From positions 5,692,788 through 5,756,787 of the forward strand of contig CM018690.1 in NCBI GenBank assembly GCA_009363875.1: a DNA stretch of 64,000 bases. Direction: 5' to 3'. Below, in pieces: positions 33,511 through 44,857 of the stretch. The notes under the pieces were generated by a model, which was given only the letters and a program-made list of their open reading frames with translations, ran no database searches and was not told the origin of the DNA. How positions within the stretch are numbered: position 1 is the first letter of the stretch; each line of letters starts with the position of its first letter. The position numbers were made by a program, and so were the translations under genes. Source of the DNA: Mikania micrantha. Its lineage: Eukaryota > Streptophyta > Magnoliopsida > Asterales > Asteraceae.

Positions 33511-35230
33511 AAAATACCCACACTTAAACATTTTTCGTCCTCGAAAAAGATTTGCAATGGAATCACAATCAGAAGTTTGGCTTTAAACTCAAAAATTTAA
33601 ACACATACGCATTAACCACGATTGTCAGTATTTGTATCCACTTAAACCCAACAACTGATATCTAGGTTCCCTAGTCTTGATTCGTTATGTTCAAATGATT
33701 CAATCAACTATAAGTATTACACTTAAGTCATACTGATCAACCTAATCCTGATAAAAGCTTTCAAGTTACCATTACATTCGAACAACCTAAATGAATTTAA
33801 AAATCAAACCTTAGATGGAATGGATGAAGGTATGGGCATTTTGCTTCAATTCATGAGCCTAACTTAGTGGTGTTTCACTCGGTTGCCATCCGGGGTATGA
33901 CACTTAAGCTGCAGCTCTTATTTTATTTTATTTTTTTTTTTCTGCAAGCTCAGCCTATTTAGTGGATTGGTGGATGATGTTTCTTTTAACAGGCGCCATA
34001 AGTCTCGGATTTATTTTCATAAAAAGAGAACATATGTGTCAGGTTTAATTTTAAAAACATTAGGTCGTTTGTTTGCAAAAGTTCCTCTAATCACAATTAA
34101 ACAGTTTCAGAATCCCCATATTTCCCAAGGCAAAACCCATTAGCATCATAAAAATTAAGTAAATTATATCAAAACTAGAAAACCTTTCTATCAGTTAGGC
34201 CTACCAACATATCCCAAATTAGATGCGTACGTTTAAACTTTTTAGAAAACACAAAATTCCTGATTATACTATCATTTTCCATTTTAATGCAAAACCTAAT
34301 TCAAAGACTTTTTACAAAATTTTATACAATATTTACACAATCTAACCTAAAAATTTAAAATCAGACTCAATTTACAATTAAACAACTAAAAGCCTAAATA
34401 AAGATGAAACAGAACAAAAATAAAGGAAAAGAAAATAAAAATTGGAAAAGACTTAGCTGGTTTTATGTAACAGCCGTGCATGTCAAATCCAAAGTAACAC
34501 GATCGTATAGCATTCCATTCACGATCGGGTTATTGTAATCCTGTTGGTTGCCTTTCTACTACAAATGTAAGTCATCTCTACCCAAATGATAAGAGTAGTT
34601 CAAACCAAACTGCAAATGAAACTCTAAACAATCCAAACAAGATTTAACAATACAAGAAAAATTAAAAATAAAAAACTCAAACCTAACTAAAATTGACTTG
34701 ATTAATTTAAAAATGACTCAATTTTAAAAATGAAAATCTTTTTGTATTTTATTGATTTTTTCAAATTTTTTTTTTATATTTACTAAAAAATTATCAAATT
34801 ATTTTCTAAAATTTACAAAAATTTACAATTTTAAACACAAATCTCGCATACCCACACTTAAAATCACAGATTGAGGACAATGTGGAATACGTAAGAATGA
34901 ATAAATCAACAAAAATATACAATTCACAACGTTAACAACTTCCCTAATATGTGACAATTTCCTCGTAAGTATTATCAACCGCCATCAAATCCATTCGCAA
35001 TCACATATAATTCCAAACTTGCATTCTAAACATTCACGATGAATTTGGCAATCCACTAACACTCACAACAAACCATCAACATACACAATGATAATAAAAA
35101 ACTGTACATACGACAATCAACCATAAACAACCACAAAATATAATTCAAATATATATAGACCATGATGATAAAAACAGAAATAAAGAAAAAAATACAAAAG
35201 AGTAACTACAACTGCTAAGATGCTGTAAAT
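33511..35230 (-). other. Untranslated 3' region of the Athila-like element
   Basis: AT-rich, with AATACCCACACTTAAAC next to the LTR, a likely PPT region on the element's strand. Similar ATACCCACACTTA strings recur at 34850 and 36900. No coding frame. Confidence 0.45.
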
Positions 35231-35776
35231 CTAATCATGAGGCTCATCACCCTGTCCTCCTGGATGCTGTGGTGGATCTGGAGCCCTGAACCACTCAGGA
35301 ATATTTATCCCAAAATGTGACAAGATAATGCGCTGAATCTGACTCTGCCTCTGTAACTCCTCCCAAACAATGTCTAAAGTAATGCGTGGAGGGCGAGGCT
35401 CACGTAAAGGAAAAGTCTGCTGAGGTCTCTCCACCCTATGTAATATCCTCTGACGCTCTGGTGGCACGCCTCTCTGCAGCACCTCGACATCCAGGGGACC
35501 CTTAAGTGCAGGCCTAGCTGGCTCCCATCTAGCTGGATCATCCATGGGGCACATGCCAGCTAGCCGCATGTCATCTAAACTGTATCGCCCTGTCTCGGGC
35601 CCCGCTGTCAAGAATCGGTGAGGGAATCTGTTAAAGACTCCCAGCCTAGTCGCAATCATCCCTATGTAGGGCCCCAGATATAGCCTAGCCGTCGCCCCTC
35701 CACGACGAACCCTCGCGAATGATGAAAGTTTTATACATGCGAGGTTAGCCGGGCGACGGCTAATCATACTGTACAT
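35231..35776 (-). CDS. Athila ORF1/env-region-like protein fragment (181 aa)
   Basis: Lies between integrase and the 3' LTR, the place where Athila elements carry an extra, env-like ORF. The start YSMISRRPANLACIKLSSFARVRRGG and LYLGPYIGMIATRLGVF resembles the Athila ORF1 protein family as I remember it (inference, no search). The C-terminal half is proline- and arginine-rich and polar. I see no signal peptide or transmembrane segment, so a working envelope is not supported. The first ATG is at the edge of homology, so the original protein was probably longer. Function unknown. Confidence 0.5.
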   Translation of the reverse strand: MYSMISRRPANLACIKLSSFARVRRGGATARLYLGPYIGMIATRLGVFNRFPHRFLTAGPETGRYSLDDMRLAGMCPMDDPARWEPARPALKGPLDVEVLQRGVPPERQRILHRVERPQQTFPLREPRPPRITLDIVWEELQRQSQIQRIILSHFGINIPEWFRAPDPPQHPGGQGDEPHD

Positions 35777-36039
35777 GCAGAATAGGTCTAGTTGGTTGCA
35801 CTTCTCTGCACTTAATTTACACTATTATTAAAATAATAAAATATAATACAAGAAGTTATTTACAAAATAAAAGTTTTATTTACAAATTTATTTACAAAAA
35901 TTTTACAAGATTTTAATCTAATTTTAATTAAAATAACTTATATATGTACAAATAATAAAATACAAATTAAATTTTATTTTCAACATTAATTACAAAACTT
36001 TTCTGTATTAGAACATAGGAAGAGATTGGGCTTCGGCAA

Positions 36040-36665
36040 GCGTCGCGTACCGCTAAGGGCTTCCGCGGCGGTACGCGGCCCTTTTTTAAAACCAGAAAAT
36101 CGAATGGCCTTCAATGGCGACCAACCGAACCCTATTTCGTTCCAAACCCAGTTAATCTATGCAAATCTACTGAAATTATTCGAAATCCATCTATATTTAC
36201 ATCAAATAAAACACTATCCTAAATCTAAAATTGAAAAATCGAATGAAAAAGGGATCTATACCAAATCGCGATTTGAATCGGTGGTTGGTGGTGTTGTGAT
36301 GAACCGGTGAAGATGATGATGCGATGGTGATGGCGACGCACAACGGTGGTGGTTGCAACGGCGATGATGGTTGCAACACGGCGGAGGTAGTGGTGGTGGC
36401 ACGCACAGGAGATGCTGGTGGAAGAGAGACGGTGGCGGTGGTAACCGGTGGTGATTCTACGGTGGTATGCGGTGGAGAAGCGGTGGTAACCGGTGGTTTT
36501 CGGTGGAGAATCGGTGGCGGTGGGGTGTTGAGTGGTGATGTGGTTGTGGTAGATGGGGTGTGGTGTGGTGGTACGCGAAGAACTATGTTATTTATTTATT
36601 TATTTTTCTTCGAAACCCATCGCGTACCGCAGAGATAATCTGGGTATATCTCCGCGTACCGCGAA
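36040..36665. other. Athila-internal segment with GCGTACCGC motifs and GGT-rich simple repeat
   Basis: GCGTACCGC at 36045, 36622 and 36654 and GCGGTACGC at 36068. Between them, about 36277-36570 is a degenerate GGTGGT/GATGGTG tract that gives glycine-rich or threonine-rich frames on both strands; these are not genes. The motifs suggest this is an old LTR-derived piece. Confidence 0.4.
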
Positions 36666-37072
36666 GCTTTTCGGTGTTTTTGAATTTGTAATTTTTTTTA
36701 ACTTAACTAAATAAAATAAAATAAAATCAAACCTACCTGATAAAAATAAAAATTTTATTCTAACTAATCTAACTAAATTACAAAACTAAAAATTTATTAC
36801 CTAAACACACTAACTAAACCTAACCGGGTTTTGACGTGAATGGAGGTTCAGGTTTAATATGTGGGAATGCCTAACTGAAAATGTAATATCAATCGTACCG
36901 AATACCCACACTTAACCTGAAATAGTCTTATCATTTAAGCCTCGTGAAACCCTACAACACTTAGAACAAAAAAAAACAAACACGCTAATCTACAAATAAA
37001 CTGAAAAACACAAAAATAACAAGAAATCATGCAACCTATATTACAAACTCTACAAATCAGGCCTAGCTATCC

Positions 37073-38370
37073 TCACCTACGCAACTCAAGGAGTGCTACC
37101 TCCTTCTCAGTACCGATCGGTCCTCCGATGTATAGCTTTAAACGATGTCCGTTAACCTTCCATGTCCGACCTTCTGATTCAAGCTCAACTGCTCCGTGTG
37201 GAAAGACTTCATGCACAACAAACGATCCTTTCCATTTGGATTTCAACTTACCTGGGAATAACCTGAGCCTCGAATCATAAACTAGCACCTGATCACCCTT
37301 TCTAAACTCCTTCACTCCTCTCAACTTACAATCATGTAACGCCTTCGTACGCTCTTTATAACTCCACGATCGTGCGTACGCCTCATCACGCAACTCCTCT
37401 AACTCATGCAACTGCAGAAACCGATTCTTCACAGCACTCGGCAAATCAAGATTCACACTCTTCAACGCCCAAAACGCCTAATGATCTAACTCCACCGGCA
37501 GATGACACGCTTTACCATAAATCATCCGAAAAGGCATGGTCCCAATCGGATTCTTAAAAGCTGTCCTAAACGCCCACAACACCTCATCTAGCTTATCTGC
37601 CCAATCCTTACGGTTTCTTCCGATCGTCTTCTCAAGAATCCTCTTCACACCCCTATTTGCATTCTCAACCTGGCCACTAGTCTGTGGATGATAAGCAGTC
37701 GACACTCGATGGGTCACCCCGTATCGTGCCAATACCTTCTCCAACTGTGCATTACAAAAATGTGTGCCTCTATCACTTATCAATGCCTTAGGGGTTCCAA
37801 ACCTACAAAACAACCTCTTCAAAAATCCCACAACCCCTCGTGCATCATTTGTGGATAAAGCTTGAGCCTCTACCCACTTTGAAACGTAATCAATAGCCAC
37901 GAGGATGTACCAATTCCCTCGGGATGAAGGGAACGGTCCCATGAAGTCAATACCCCAAATATCAAAGACCTCAACCCCCTGGATGGGGTTCTGGGGCATC
38001 TCATTCCTGTGTGAGATATTTCCAGTCCTCTGACACACATCACAACTCCTCACAAACTCATGTGCATCCTTAAACACTATCGGCCAATAAAATCCACAAT
38101 CAAACACCTTCTTCGCAGTCTACGATGGCCCATGGTGTCCTCCAGTCAAACCCTCATGACAATGTCTTAGGATGTCTAATCCTTTCTCTCGACTCACACA
38201 TCTCCTTAAAATCCCGTCTGCTCCCTCACGAAACAAATATGGAGCATCACATATATAATGGTTTGCTTCAGTAAAGAACCTCTTTCGTTGTTGTTAAGTC
38301 AGACCCTTCAACATATAACATTTAGACAAGTAATTCGCAATGTCTGAGAACCATGGTAATCCCTGCTCAC
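37073..38370 (-). pseudogene. Gypsy (Athila-like) integrase with three stops
   Basis: One minus-strand frame. First comes the RNase H/integrase linker (LPWFSDIANYLSK) and the zinc-binding HHCC region (DILRHCHEG...CDVCQRTGN). The catalytic core follows: WGIDFMGPFPSS, ISDRGTHFCNAQ and STAYHPQTSGQVENANRG, holding the D, D and E. The C-terminal part is KEFRKGDQVLVYDSRLRLFPGKL with GPFVV-type residues and no chromodomain. Stops at 38294-38296, 38120-38122 and 37475-37477 break it. Integrase normally inserts the DNA copy into the host genome. RT should precede it but is deleted. Confidence 0.9.
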
Positions 38371-38374
38371 CTGC

Positions 38375-38750
38375 ACACATCAATATCAATAATTTAATAT
38401 AATATTTCAAATAATTTTAAAAAATATACTTAAATATACTAAAAAAAACACTTTAAAGTGCAAACTTAAACACTGAGTTCAAAGTTTAGAGATAAATTTC
38501 GATGTTAACTGCCTGGATTCGATGTTTTAGAGACATATTAAAGATTTTCGGTAGAGAAATGTCTAAATAATCATGAAATTGGTCCCTTTTTACCATAAAA
38601 AAGTCAAAAAAAGTCAAAAAAAAGTCAAAAAAATGAAAAAAAAATAAAAATCTGATCGGGCCGCCTAGCACCGCCTAGGCCAAAAATTAGACAGTAGATG
38701 GGCGCCTAGCGCCTAGGCGGCCGCCTAGGCCGATTTTTACAACACTGAGA
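38375..38750. other. Filler at the deletion: hAT-like repeat with a 20-bp palindrome
   Basis: Unrelated sequence occupies the place of gag-RT. It has AAAAAAGTC repeats near 38600-38635 and a GC-rich part with the perfect palindrome GCCTAGGCGG-CCGCCTAGGC (38711-38730), then CGATTTTTACAACACTG. The last block resembles one end of a known kind of short plant transposon (CAGTGTTGTAAAA), but no matching left end is seen. Confidence 0.45.
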
Positions 38751-40335
38751 ATAGCTAATGAAAGTCCGGATATCGAACCCACGAGACACTGACTTAACGA
38801 AACAAGATTATAAAATGATTTAAAACAAGAGGGGGTGTTTTGAATAAAAATGACAATTACTAAATTAATTAAACTAGTTATCCTAATTGAATTAGAAAAA
38901 AAACAATTTAACTAATATTAAACCCTAAAAATAGATTAACAGAATTAATTAAAAGAAATGATTCACAACTTTAGAAGAACTTAAAACAATTGGAAAAAAC
39001 TCTACTTAGGTTGAATTCCTGTTTGTGATTATTGAAACTATTGACTTTGTTTGACACGATGGAACTAGGATCTTAAACAGCAAAACATAGGTAACCTAAT
39101 GGATTCTGGATCAATTACCAGATGTAACCAACTAAGAAAACCTAATCTTGCAATAAACACACTAGTTAATCGGATCACCTCCTGGATTTCTCCAATAACA
39201 CTTTTGTACTCAAATGAACAAGTCACATTCCTGATTTTCTTGTTCCAATACACCAAATATGCAAGGAGTAATCTTAAAATGTCTAATTTGACACGAAATG
39301 ACAATAACACCAAGACTTTCAAATAAACATCCCTTCCGGGTAGTTAATAAGAAAACCCTAATGCTAAAGATCACCCGACAAGTTTATCACCTTCCGGATT
39401 TCTAAACTTAGACACACATAAAACCCTAAGAACATCAATCACGTCTTTTCCTATGGCTAGTGATATCAAACAAGCCACAAACAAGTCATAACACCAAGTC
39501 AATGACCTAATACGCGTCTAACACCGAAAGACTTTCAATAAACACGTATGGAACATGATATGAACTGATATAATCAAGATTATATATGTAAAACTCATCA
39601 AAATGACATCATAAGATCTGTTACAAAAGTATTTTCCATCAAAAATCAAAACCATAGTCAATAGTGATCAATAATCATGCAAACATTCATTCTAACCTAA
39701 GTAGAATCAAAGAACTAGCCAAATAACATCATCATCAGTCAAAAACAATCAGAAACAATAAGATGAAATGTGATAAACTAATGAAAATGAAGAACAATTA
39801 AGAACAAAGAAATAACCAAGTTGTCTTCACATTCAACCTAGCCTCCTAGCCCTCCAAAGCTCTCCAAATGCTTCCTAATGCTCCAGAGATGCTCTTCTGC
39901 TTCAAAAAATGGTCGAGAATCATTATTGAAACGACTGGGGAGCTCCTTCTTATAATTCTCGAATTGTTGTTGGCTTTTTTCAAAATTCAAACCTCTTCGC
40001 GTACCGCCGAGCCTTTTAAAAAAACACCTCAGCGTATCGCGACAGACAAAACAAGTGGGCATCTCCCGAATTCCTTCGCGTACCGCGAAGGGGTCTTTCT
40101 TCTTCTTAGCGTACCGCGACAGGTGAAAAATGATTAAACTTTGTCTTTTTCTCTCGATTTCAACCGTGGCTCGATTCCTTCGTGTTTCAACCTCGATTTC
40201 CGCTCATTTCACTCGACAAACCTGTAAAAGCCACAAACATGTAAAAAGAAGCAAAAGTTAACTATAAACGACTTATTTACAAATTAAAATTGACTCAAAT
40301 TCACTTAAAAACCGGATATGTTTTACAACCCATCA
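38751..40335 (-). repeat. 5' LTR of the Athila-like element (inner end missing)
   Basis: Matches 31926-33510 along its length, including the GCGTACCGC motifs. The PBS-side terminal 125 bp or so are absent. The outer end CCCATCA is followed by the TSD ATGAT. Confidence 0.85.
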
Positions 40336-41261
40336 ATGATCGAAATTGTAACAAACTAAACGCCTTGTCATATAATTTATATACCCCAGATTCATTGAAC
40401 CTGGACTACGTATTGTTTGCTGGAATAAATTTCTTAATACCCTCTCTTGAAAATTTCTTCCTAAAATACCATTTCTTGAAAATTAATTACATGCTTAATC
40501 TAAATGTCAATATTGTTTCTCACCCTTCTTACTAATCTCACCATTTTTACTTAAACCTAATCCTACATATAACTGTATTTTCTTTCTTAATAAATAAATT
40601 ATCTCTCATATTAAATAATTATAATACTTATAACTAATATATTATTTATCTTTTTATTAGAAAAAACACTTAAAAAGTTTATAAAATATGAAATTTTTCT
40701 AAAATTATTTTTTTTTAAATAAGAAATATTTTATTTTCAACAAACAATATTTATGTAAAAAAAGTTTTTAAAAAAATGATTTTTTTAAATAAAATATACT
40801 ATAAGCTAGAGTTTTTAAACAATGAGATTTTTATAAAAAAATGAGGTTTTTTAATTTATTTCATAACCGAAATAATAAAAATGATATAGAAAATTACACT
40901 TTTGGTCATTTATGTTTAACGATATTTTTAAATTGGGTCGTTTAACTTTAATAACAACAAAAATTATATTTTATATTCTTGATTTATAAAAGTTAGTTTT
41001 TAACAAAATACAAACTGATGTTTTTAAAGTCAGTTATTTCAAATATCAATTTTTACACATCCAAATGTCATATCATTTGTATAACGATTAAAGTTTTTAA
41101 TTATATTTTTATTACTTAAAATATTTATTATATGTATATTAATCATTTTATATATCGTTTTGTAATTACTAAATTTTCATCACTAACTATTTAATATTTT
41201 ATATCAAATGTATGTAATACACCGGTAATAAGCTAGTAACCATATATACAAAGTTCTTCAC

Positions 41262-41340
41262 TTATGCTCATTTGCCTTGGTGGCAAAGAGGTTGTGTGAA
41301 CCAAGGGTCGTAGCTTCGATTCTTGGCTTTAGTTTTTTTT
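41262..41340 (+). mobile_element. tRNA-derived SINE-like fragment
   Basis: GGTGGCAAAGAGGTTG resembles an RNA polymerase III A box and GTAGCTTCGATTCTTGG a B box, followed by a T-rich run. It does not fold as a full tRNA gene. No clear TSD. Confidence 0.4.
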
Positions 41341-42454
41341 TTCTCATAATAGTTAAATAATAGTAATAAGTGAATAATGATATTAATTAAGTATTAATAG
41401 CAGTTATATAATATAAATAATTAAACAATATTTTCTCCGTTTTATTTGTTAACGCTATGTTCGTGTTTCTTAACACTAGATGCTGCAAATGCAAAAGCCT
41501 TTTTTTGTTTTTTTTTTCCTATGATTTTTAACAACGCGTCCTTATCTTTGTGTCACTGTTCTTTGGGAATGCCGCATGCTTTTGCGACAACTGAGTTATT
41601 GTTTTAGAATCGATTGACAACCACTGTTTCCGGTTTTTAGGTATACATTTTAATATTTGTGATATTGTACCAATGGCGTGGCAAAATACTCATATCGTTA
41701 AAGTGTTATAGCTTAAGTTTATTTTTTTAATTGGGTGATATTGTGTATGGTACGTTTTATGTTGTTTTAATTTTCTACTTGAATGCCCACAAATGAACAA
41801 ATAATATTATATAAATAAATAACAATTATCAGTTTTTTCCTATTTATTTATTTATTGATCCTATGTTTGTCTTTTTATGCTACATTTTAAGACTAAGCAC
41901 AACCCTTTTTTTGTGTGACGACCATTCTTATGACGAGTACACTTTAGGGTTTTATGTCATGTTTATACATTCGCATTTTGTTATACGAAATCATGTTTTC
42001 ATTTTATTATTTACAATCATAACAGAATTCCATCGCAACATGTGGACAACCCACTGGTTTATGTTGATATGGGACGATTGACAAATTTTATAACACTATT
42101 TTTTCGTGTTTATTCAAGAAGAAAACACAAAGAAAACATGATAAAAAGAAAATAAAAGTTTTAAAAGGAAAACAAAACTAGAAAATTTTGGCTAATTTTC
42201 ATTTCATTCTCTTTTCTTTTTAAGTAAAACTTGAGAACAACTTTTATTTTAGTTTTTTTATTTGTTATATGAAACTTAAAAACATAAACATGTTTTCTCT
42301 ATTATTTAATTGTTTGTTCTTTTCTATCGCGTTAAAGATGTGACAGTTAAGTTTAATCTTTATTACAAAGTAGAAAAAACTGGCATCATTTATTTTTCGA
42401 GTATTTTTTCCCCTCCTATTATTAACGAGTAACTTACTTATTAATAAATTATAT

Positions 42455-42462
42455 TATATAAT
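42455..42462 (+). promoter_or_regulatory. Possible TATA box of the NAC gene
   Basis: TATATAAT lies about 220 bp before the start codon and is the best TATA-like site in a very AT-rich region. This would give a 5' UTR of roughly 190 nt. Weak evidence. Confidence 0.3.
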
Positions 42463-42682
42463 GGTCCTAAGCATAAAAAGTAAAATTAAATTGTAAATAA
42501 ATAGTAAACCAAAGTGGTCTCATAAAACACGTCTCCTTCTTCCTCAAAACAGTATTTATGTTGATATGTTCTTCTCTTCTCTTTACAACCATTTTTTCTA
42601 ATCTTCAAAACCCACAAATTATTGCTCTGTTCTTCAAATTTGACGATATTTTCTAAGAGAAAAACACAAGATTTTGAGAAAA

Positions 42683-43750
42683 ATGGAACACAGCTTTGAT
42701 CACGATGATCAAATTGACCTCCCTCCAGGTTTCCGGTTTCATCCAACCGATGAAGAGCTGATATCTCACTACCTCTATCCCAAGGTTTCTGATTTGAATT
42801 TTGTGGCCCGAGCGATTGGTGAAGTTGATTTGAACAAAGTTGAGCCATGGGAGCTTCCATGTAAGTAATTTTGTTTATTGAATTCTTGCTCTGTTTTTCT
42901 TGATTTTAAAAATGAAATCAATTTGATTTTGGATTTGCAGGGAAGGCAAAACATGGTGAGCAAGAATGGTTCTTTTTTTGTGTTAAAGATCCCAAGTATC
43001 CGACTGGAACAAGAACGAATCGAGCTACAAGTGCAGGGTATTGGAAAGCTACCGGAAAAGATAAAGAAATCTACAAAGACAAAGCACTTGTTGGTATGAA
43101 AAAAACCCTTGTTTTTTACAGAGGAAGAGCCCCTAAAGGAGAAAAAACTGATTGGGTGATGCATGAATATCGACTAGACGGAATGTTTTCTGCAAACAAT
43201 ATACCAAAATCACCCAAGGTATAATATCAAACCCCACCCCATCCCACTATTTTATTTTATTTTATTTTATTTACCCTGTATTTAATTTAAATCATCTGGT
43301 GTATAGGGGGAATGGGTGATTAGCAGGGTTTTTCACAAGAGTTCTGGTGGGAAAAAGATTCCAATTTCGGGGCTTTTAAGGATGAAACATGAAGATAGTT
43401 ACACAAATTCTTTTGAATCCGCAAATATGCCGCCATTAATGGAAACTTCAAGCTTCGATGGAGGATCAAGAACAGAGAATAGTCACGTGACCTGCTTCTC
43501 CGAATCCATGGAAGAACAGGGACCAGTGATTGGAAGCAGTTCGCTAATGGCGTCAACAACCGACAGCATGTATCCGATGGCTCCAAACATGGAAAACTTT
43601 CAGTTTCAAGACTCGACATGGATGCAAGATCCATCCATCTTCAAGATCTTTCGTGATTTGAACAACGATTCGAGCATGAAAACTGAAATTGTGGATTATG
43701 GTATGAATTTGAGTGGTCAAGTTGATTTTGATTGCATATGGAATTATTGA
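42683..43750 (+). CDS. NAC transcription factor, NAM/ANAC092-ANAC100 (ORE1-like) subgroup
   Basis: Three exons, 42683-42860, 42941-43218 and 43307-43750, with GT-AG introns of 80 and 88 bp. Together they encode 299 residues. The first intron splits the codon of a conserved Trp (PWELPW), as usual in NAC genes. The NAC domain covers about residues 13-163: LPPGFRFHPTDEELISHYL (A), IGEVDLNKVEPWELPW (B), EWFFFCVKDPKYPTGTRTNR and GYWKATGKDKEI (C), VGMKKTLVFYRGRAPKGEKT and WVMHEYRL (D), WVISRVFHKS (E). GGKKIPISGLLRM just after it is typical of the miR164-regulated NAM/ORE1 group. The C-terminal half is Ser/Met-rich and acidic, as in activation regions. The protein should act in the nucleus on NAC-binding promoters; relatives act in senescence, boundary and root development. 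The miR164 site is at 43482-43502. No defect seen; the subgroup call is less sure than the family. Confidence 0.95.
43482..43502 (+). promoter_or_regulatory. miR164 target site in the NAC mRNA
   Basis: The 21 nt covering codons 211-217 (SHVTCFS) match the miR164 target consensus at 17 positions. The block CCTGCTTCTCC, opposite the miRNA 5' half and cleavage centre, is intact. Mismatches fall at the 5' edge of the site (two), at one position opposite miRNA base 13, and as a G-U at miRNA base 1. Its place in the last exon, after the NAC domain, is the same as in known miR164 targets. Confidence 0.8.
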
Positions 43751-43912
43751 AAAAGATTTGTCAAAAAGAGCAGAAGAAGTGAAGATGCTGATTTGCAGGT
43801 TTCATCTTAGGTTGATGTCTGTTAATACATTTTAGGTTAATTGCAATGATTTGATAGAATCAATGGGATTATAATACCATGTAAATCATTTAATTAATCA
43901 TATATGGGTTTT

Positions 43913-43937
43913 TATTATATATATATATATTTGTTTA

Positions 43938-43978
<41 letters not shown>
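43913..43978. repeat. TA dinucleotide microsatellite
   Basis: Two TA runs, the longer at 43941-43978, lie about 160-230 bp after the NAC stop codon, at or beyond the probable 3' UTR. Confidence 0.9.
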
Positions 43979-43979
<1 letters not shown>

Positions 43980-44700
43980 CTGTAATTTTCACGAACTATA
44001 TATATATGCATGCTTAAATTATTTTATATGTCACACATGTAAAACACACACGCAGTTTGTTGCTAGAAGCTTATATTTTAATTGAATAATGTATGGATTG
44101 GTCCAATTAGTTTTATAGACTTGGATTGTAACGGTTCGGCTTCAAAACATATTTTTGTATTAGTGGTCTTTTCTTTCTTGCTAAAAGCGTATTTCACACC
44201 AATTACATATCCGTCGACTATTTGTTTATTATTATTACTTATCAGGTTAGTCGGATATTATTACCTAAAATCTATTTCAAACGCGTCTAAAAAAAATACT
44301 TAAAATACCAATAAAACTGTTTTCTTTTTTTTTTTTTTTGAATAATCTGCTGTCACTCATGCCCAAATACAAATACTAGTGATATATGTTAGATGTTTTG
44401 AATGTTGTAATTTTCACGTTTTTTTTCCCGGTCGTTTTTTTTTTTTCTTTTGTTGTGATGAGACTTAAATTTGGCATTATCCTGATATGAATGCGAATGT
44501 CAAATGTAATAAAAAAATTAAATTGGTAGGCCAACAACCAAGTAGCTTTGACGGCATCATACAATGGATGACATAAGTTGAGAGTTGTGTAGTAACCACC
44601 TCCTTTTAAATTAAATTAACACCATACTCACTTTTATCATTAACTATTTAATCTGATTTATTAAAATTTATTATTATTGGGGAAATTTATGTAGTCTACA
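43979..44700. other. Intergenic, nothing recognised
   Basis: AT-rich with poly-T runs. The frames at 44082 and 44376 show no family features. Confidence 0.4.
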
Positions 44701-44710
44701 TACAAGAATG

Positions 44711-44847
44711 GTCAATGTGGGATTACTTAATTTGGTAGAGGCTTTGCCTTAGAATAAGAGTCATGAGTTCTATCACATGCAATGGTATAATTAGATTGAA
44801 GTAGTTTGGAGAATAATAACATTTGCTATTCAAAAAAAAAAAAACGT
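44711..44847 (+). mobile_element. tRNA-derived SINE, TSD TACAAGAATG
   Basis: A 137-bp element with an A-box-like TTTGGTAGAGGCTTTGCC, a B-box-like CATGAGTTCTATCAC, and a terminal run of about thirteen A. The 10-bp duplication TACAAGAATG flanks it (44701-44710 and 44848-44857), as expected from LINE-driven retroposition. Confidence 0.8.
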
Positions 44848-44857
44848 TACAAGAATG

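Larger units (their letters stand above)
31799..40335 (-). mobile_element. Athila-like LTR retrotransposon, internally deleted, TSD ATGAT
   Basis: Minus-strand element flanked by ATGAT (31794-31798 and 40336-40340). Its 3' LTR is 31799-33510 and its 5' LTR is 38751-40335; they share about 1.58 kb with roughly 25-30 differences by eye (about 98%). The inside keeps integrase (37073-38370) and a later ORF (35231-35776). Gag, protease, RT, the PBS and about 125 bp of the inner end of the 5' LTR are gone, replaced by unrelated filler (38375-38750). It cannot move by itself. Confidence 0.85.
40341..42480. other. AT-rich region upstream of the NAC gene
   Basis: No open frame with family features. 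It contains a tRNA-like, probably SINE-derived stretch at 41262-41340. The rest is AT-rich intergenic or promoter-distal sequence. Confidence 0.4.

Noticed and set aside
36324..36638. Glycine- and valine-rich 104-aa frame
   Set aside because: Low-complexity GGT repeat, open in several frames on both strands.
41262..41340. Possible tRNA gene
   Set aside because: Box-like sequences are present but arms and anticodon loop do not form; listed as SINE-like.
42775..43164. Frames in other phases across the NAC exons (42775-43164 minus, 42878-43099 plus, 43320-43634 minus)
   Set aside because: Shadows of the spliced NAC reading frame; the plus-strand frame starts in intron 1.
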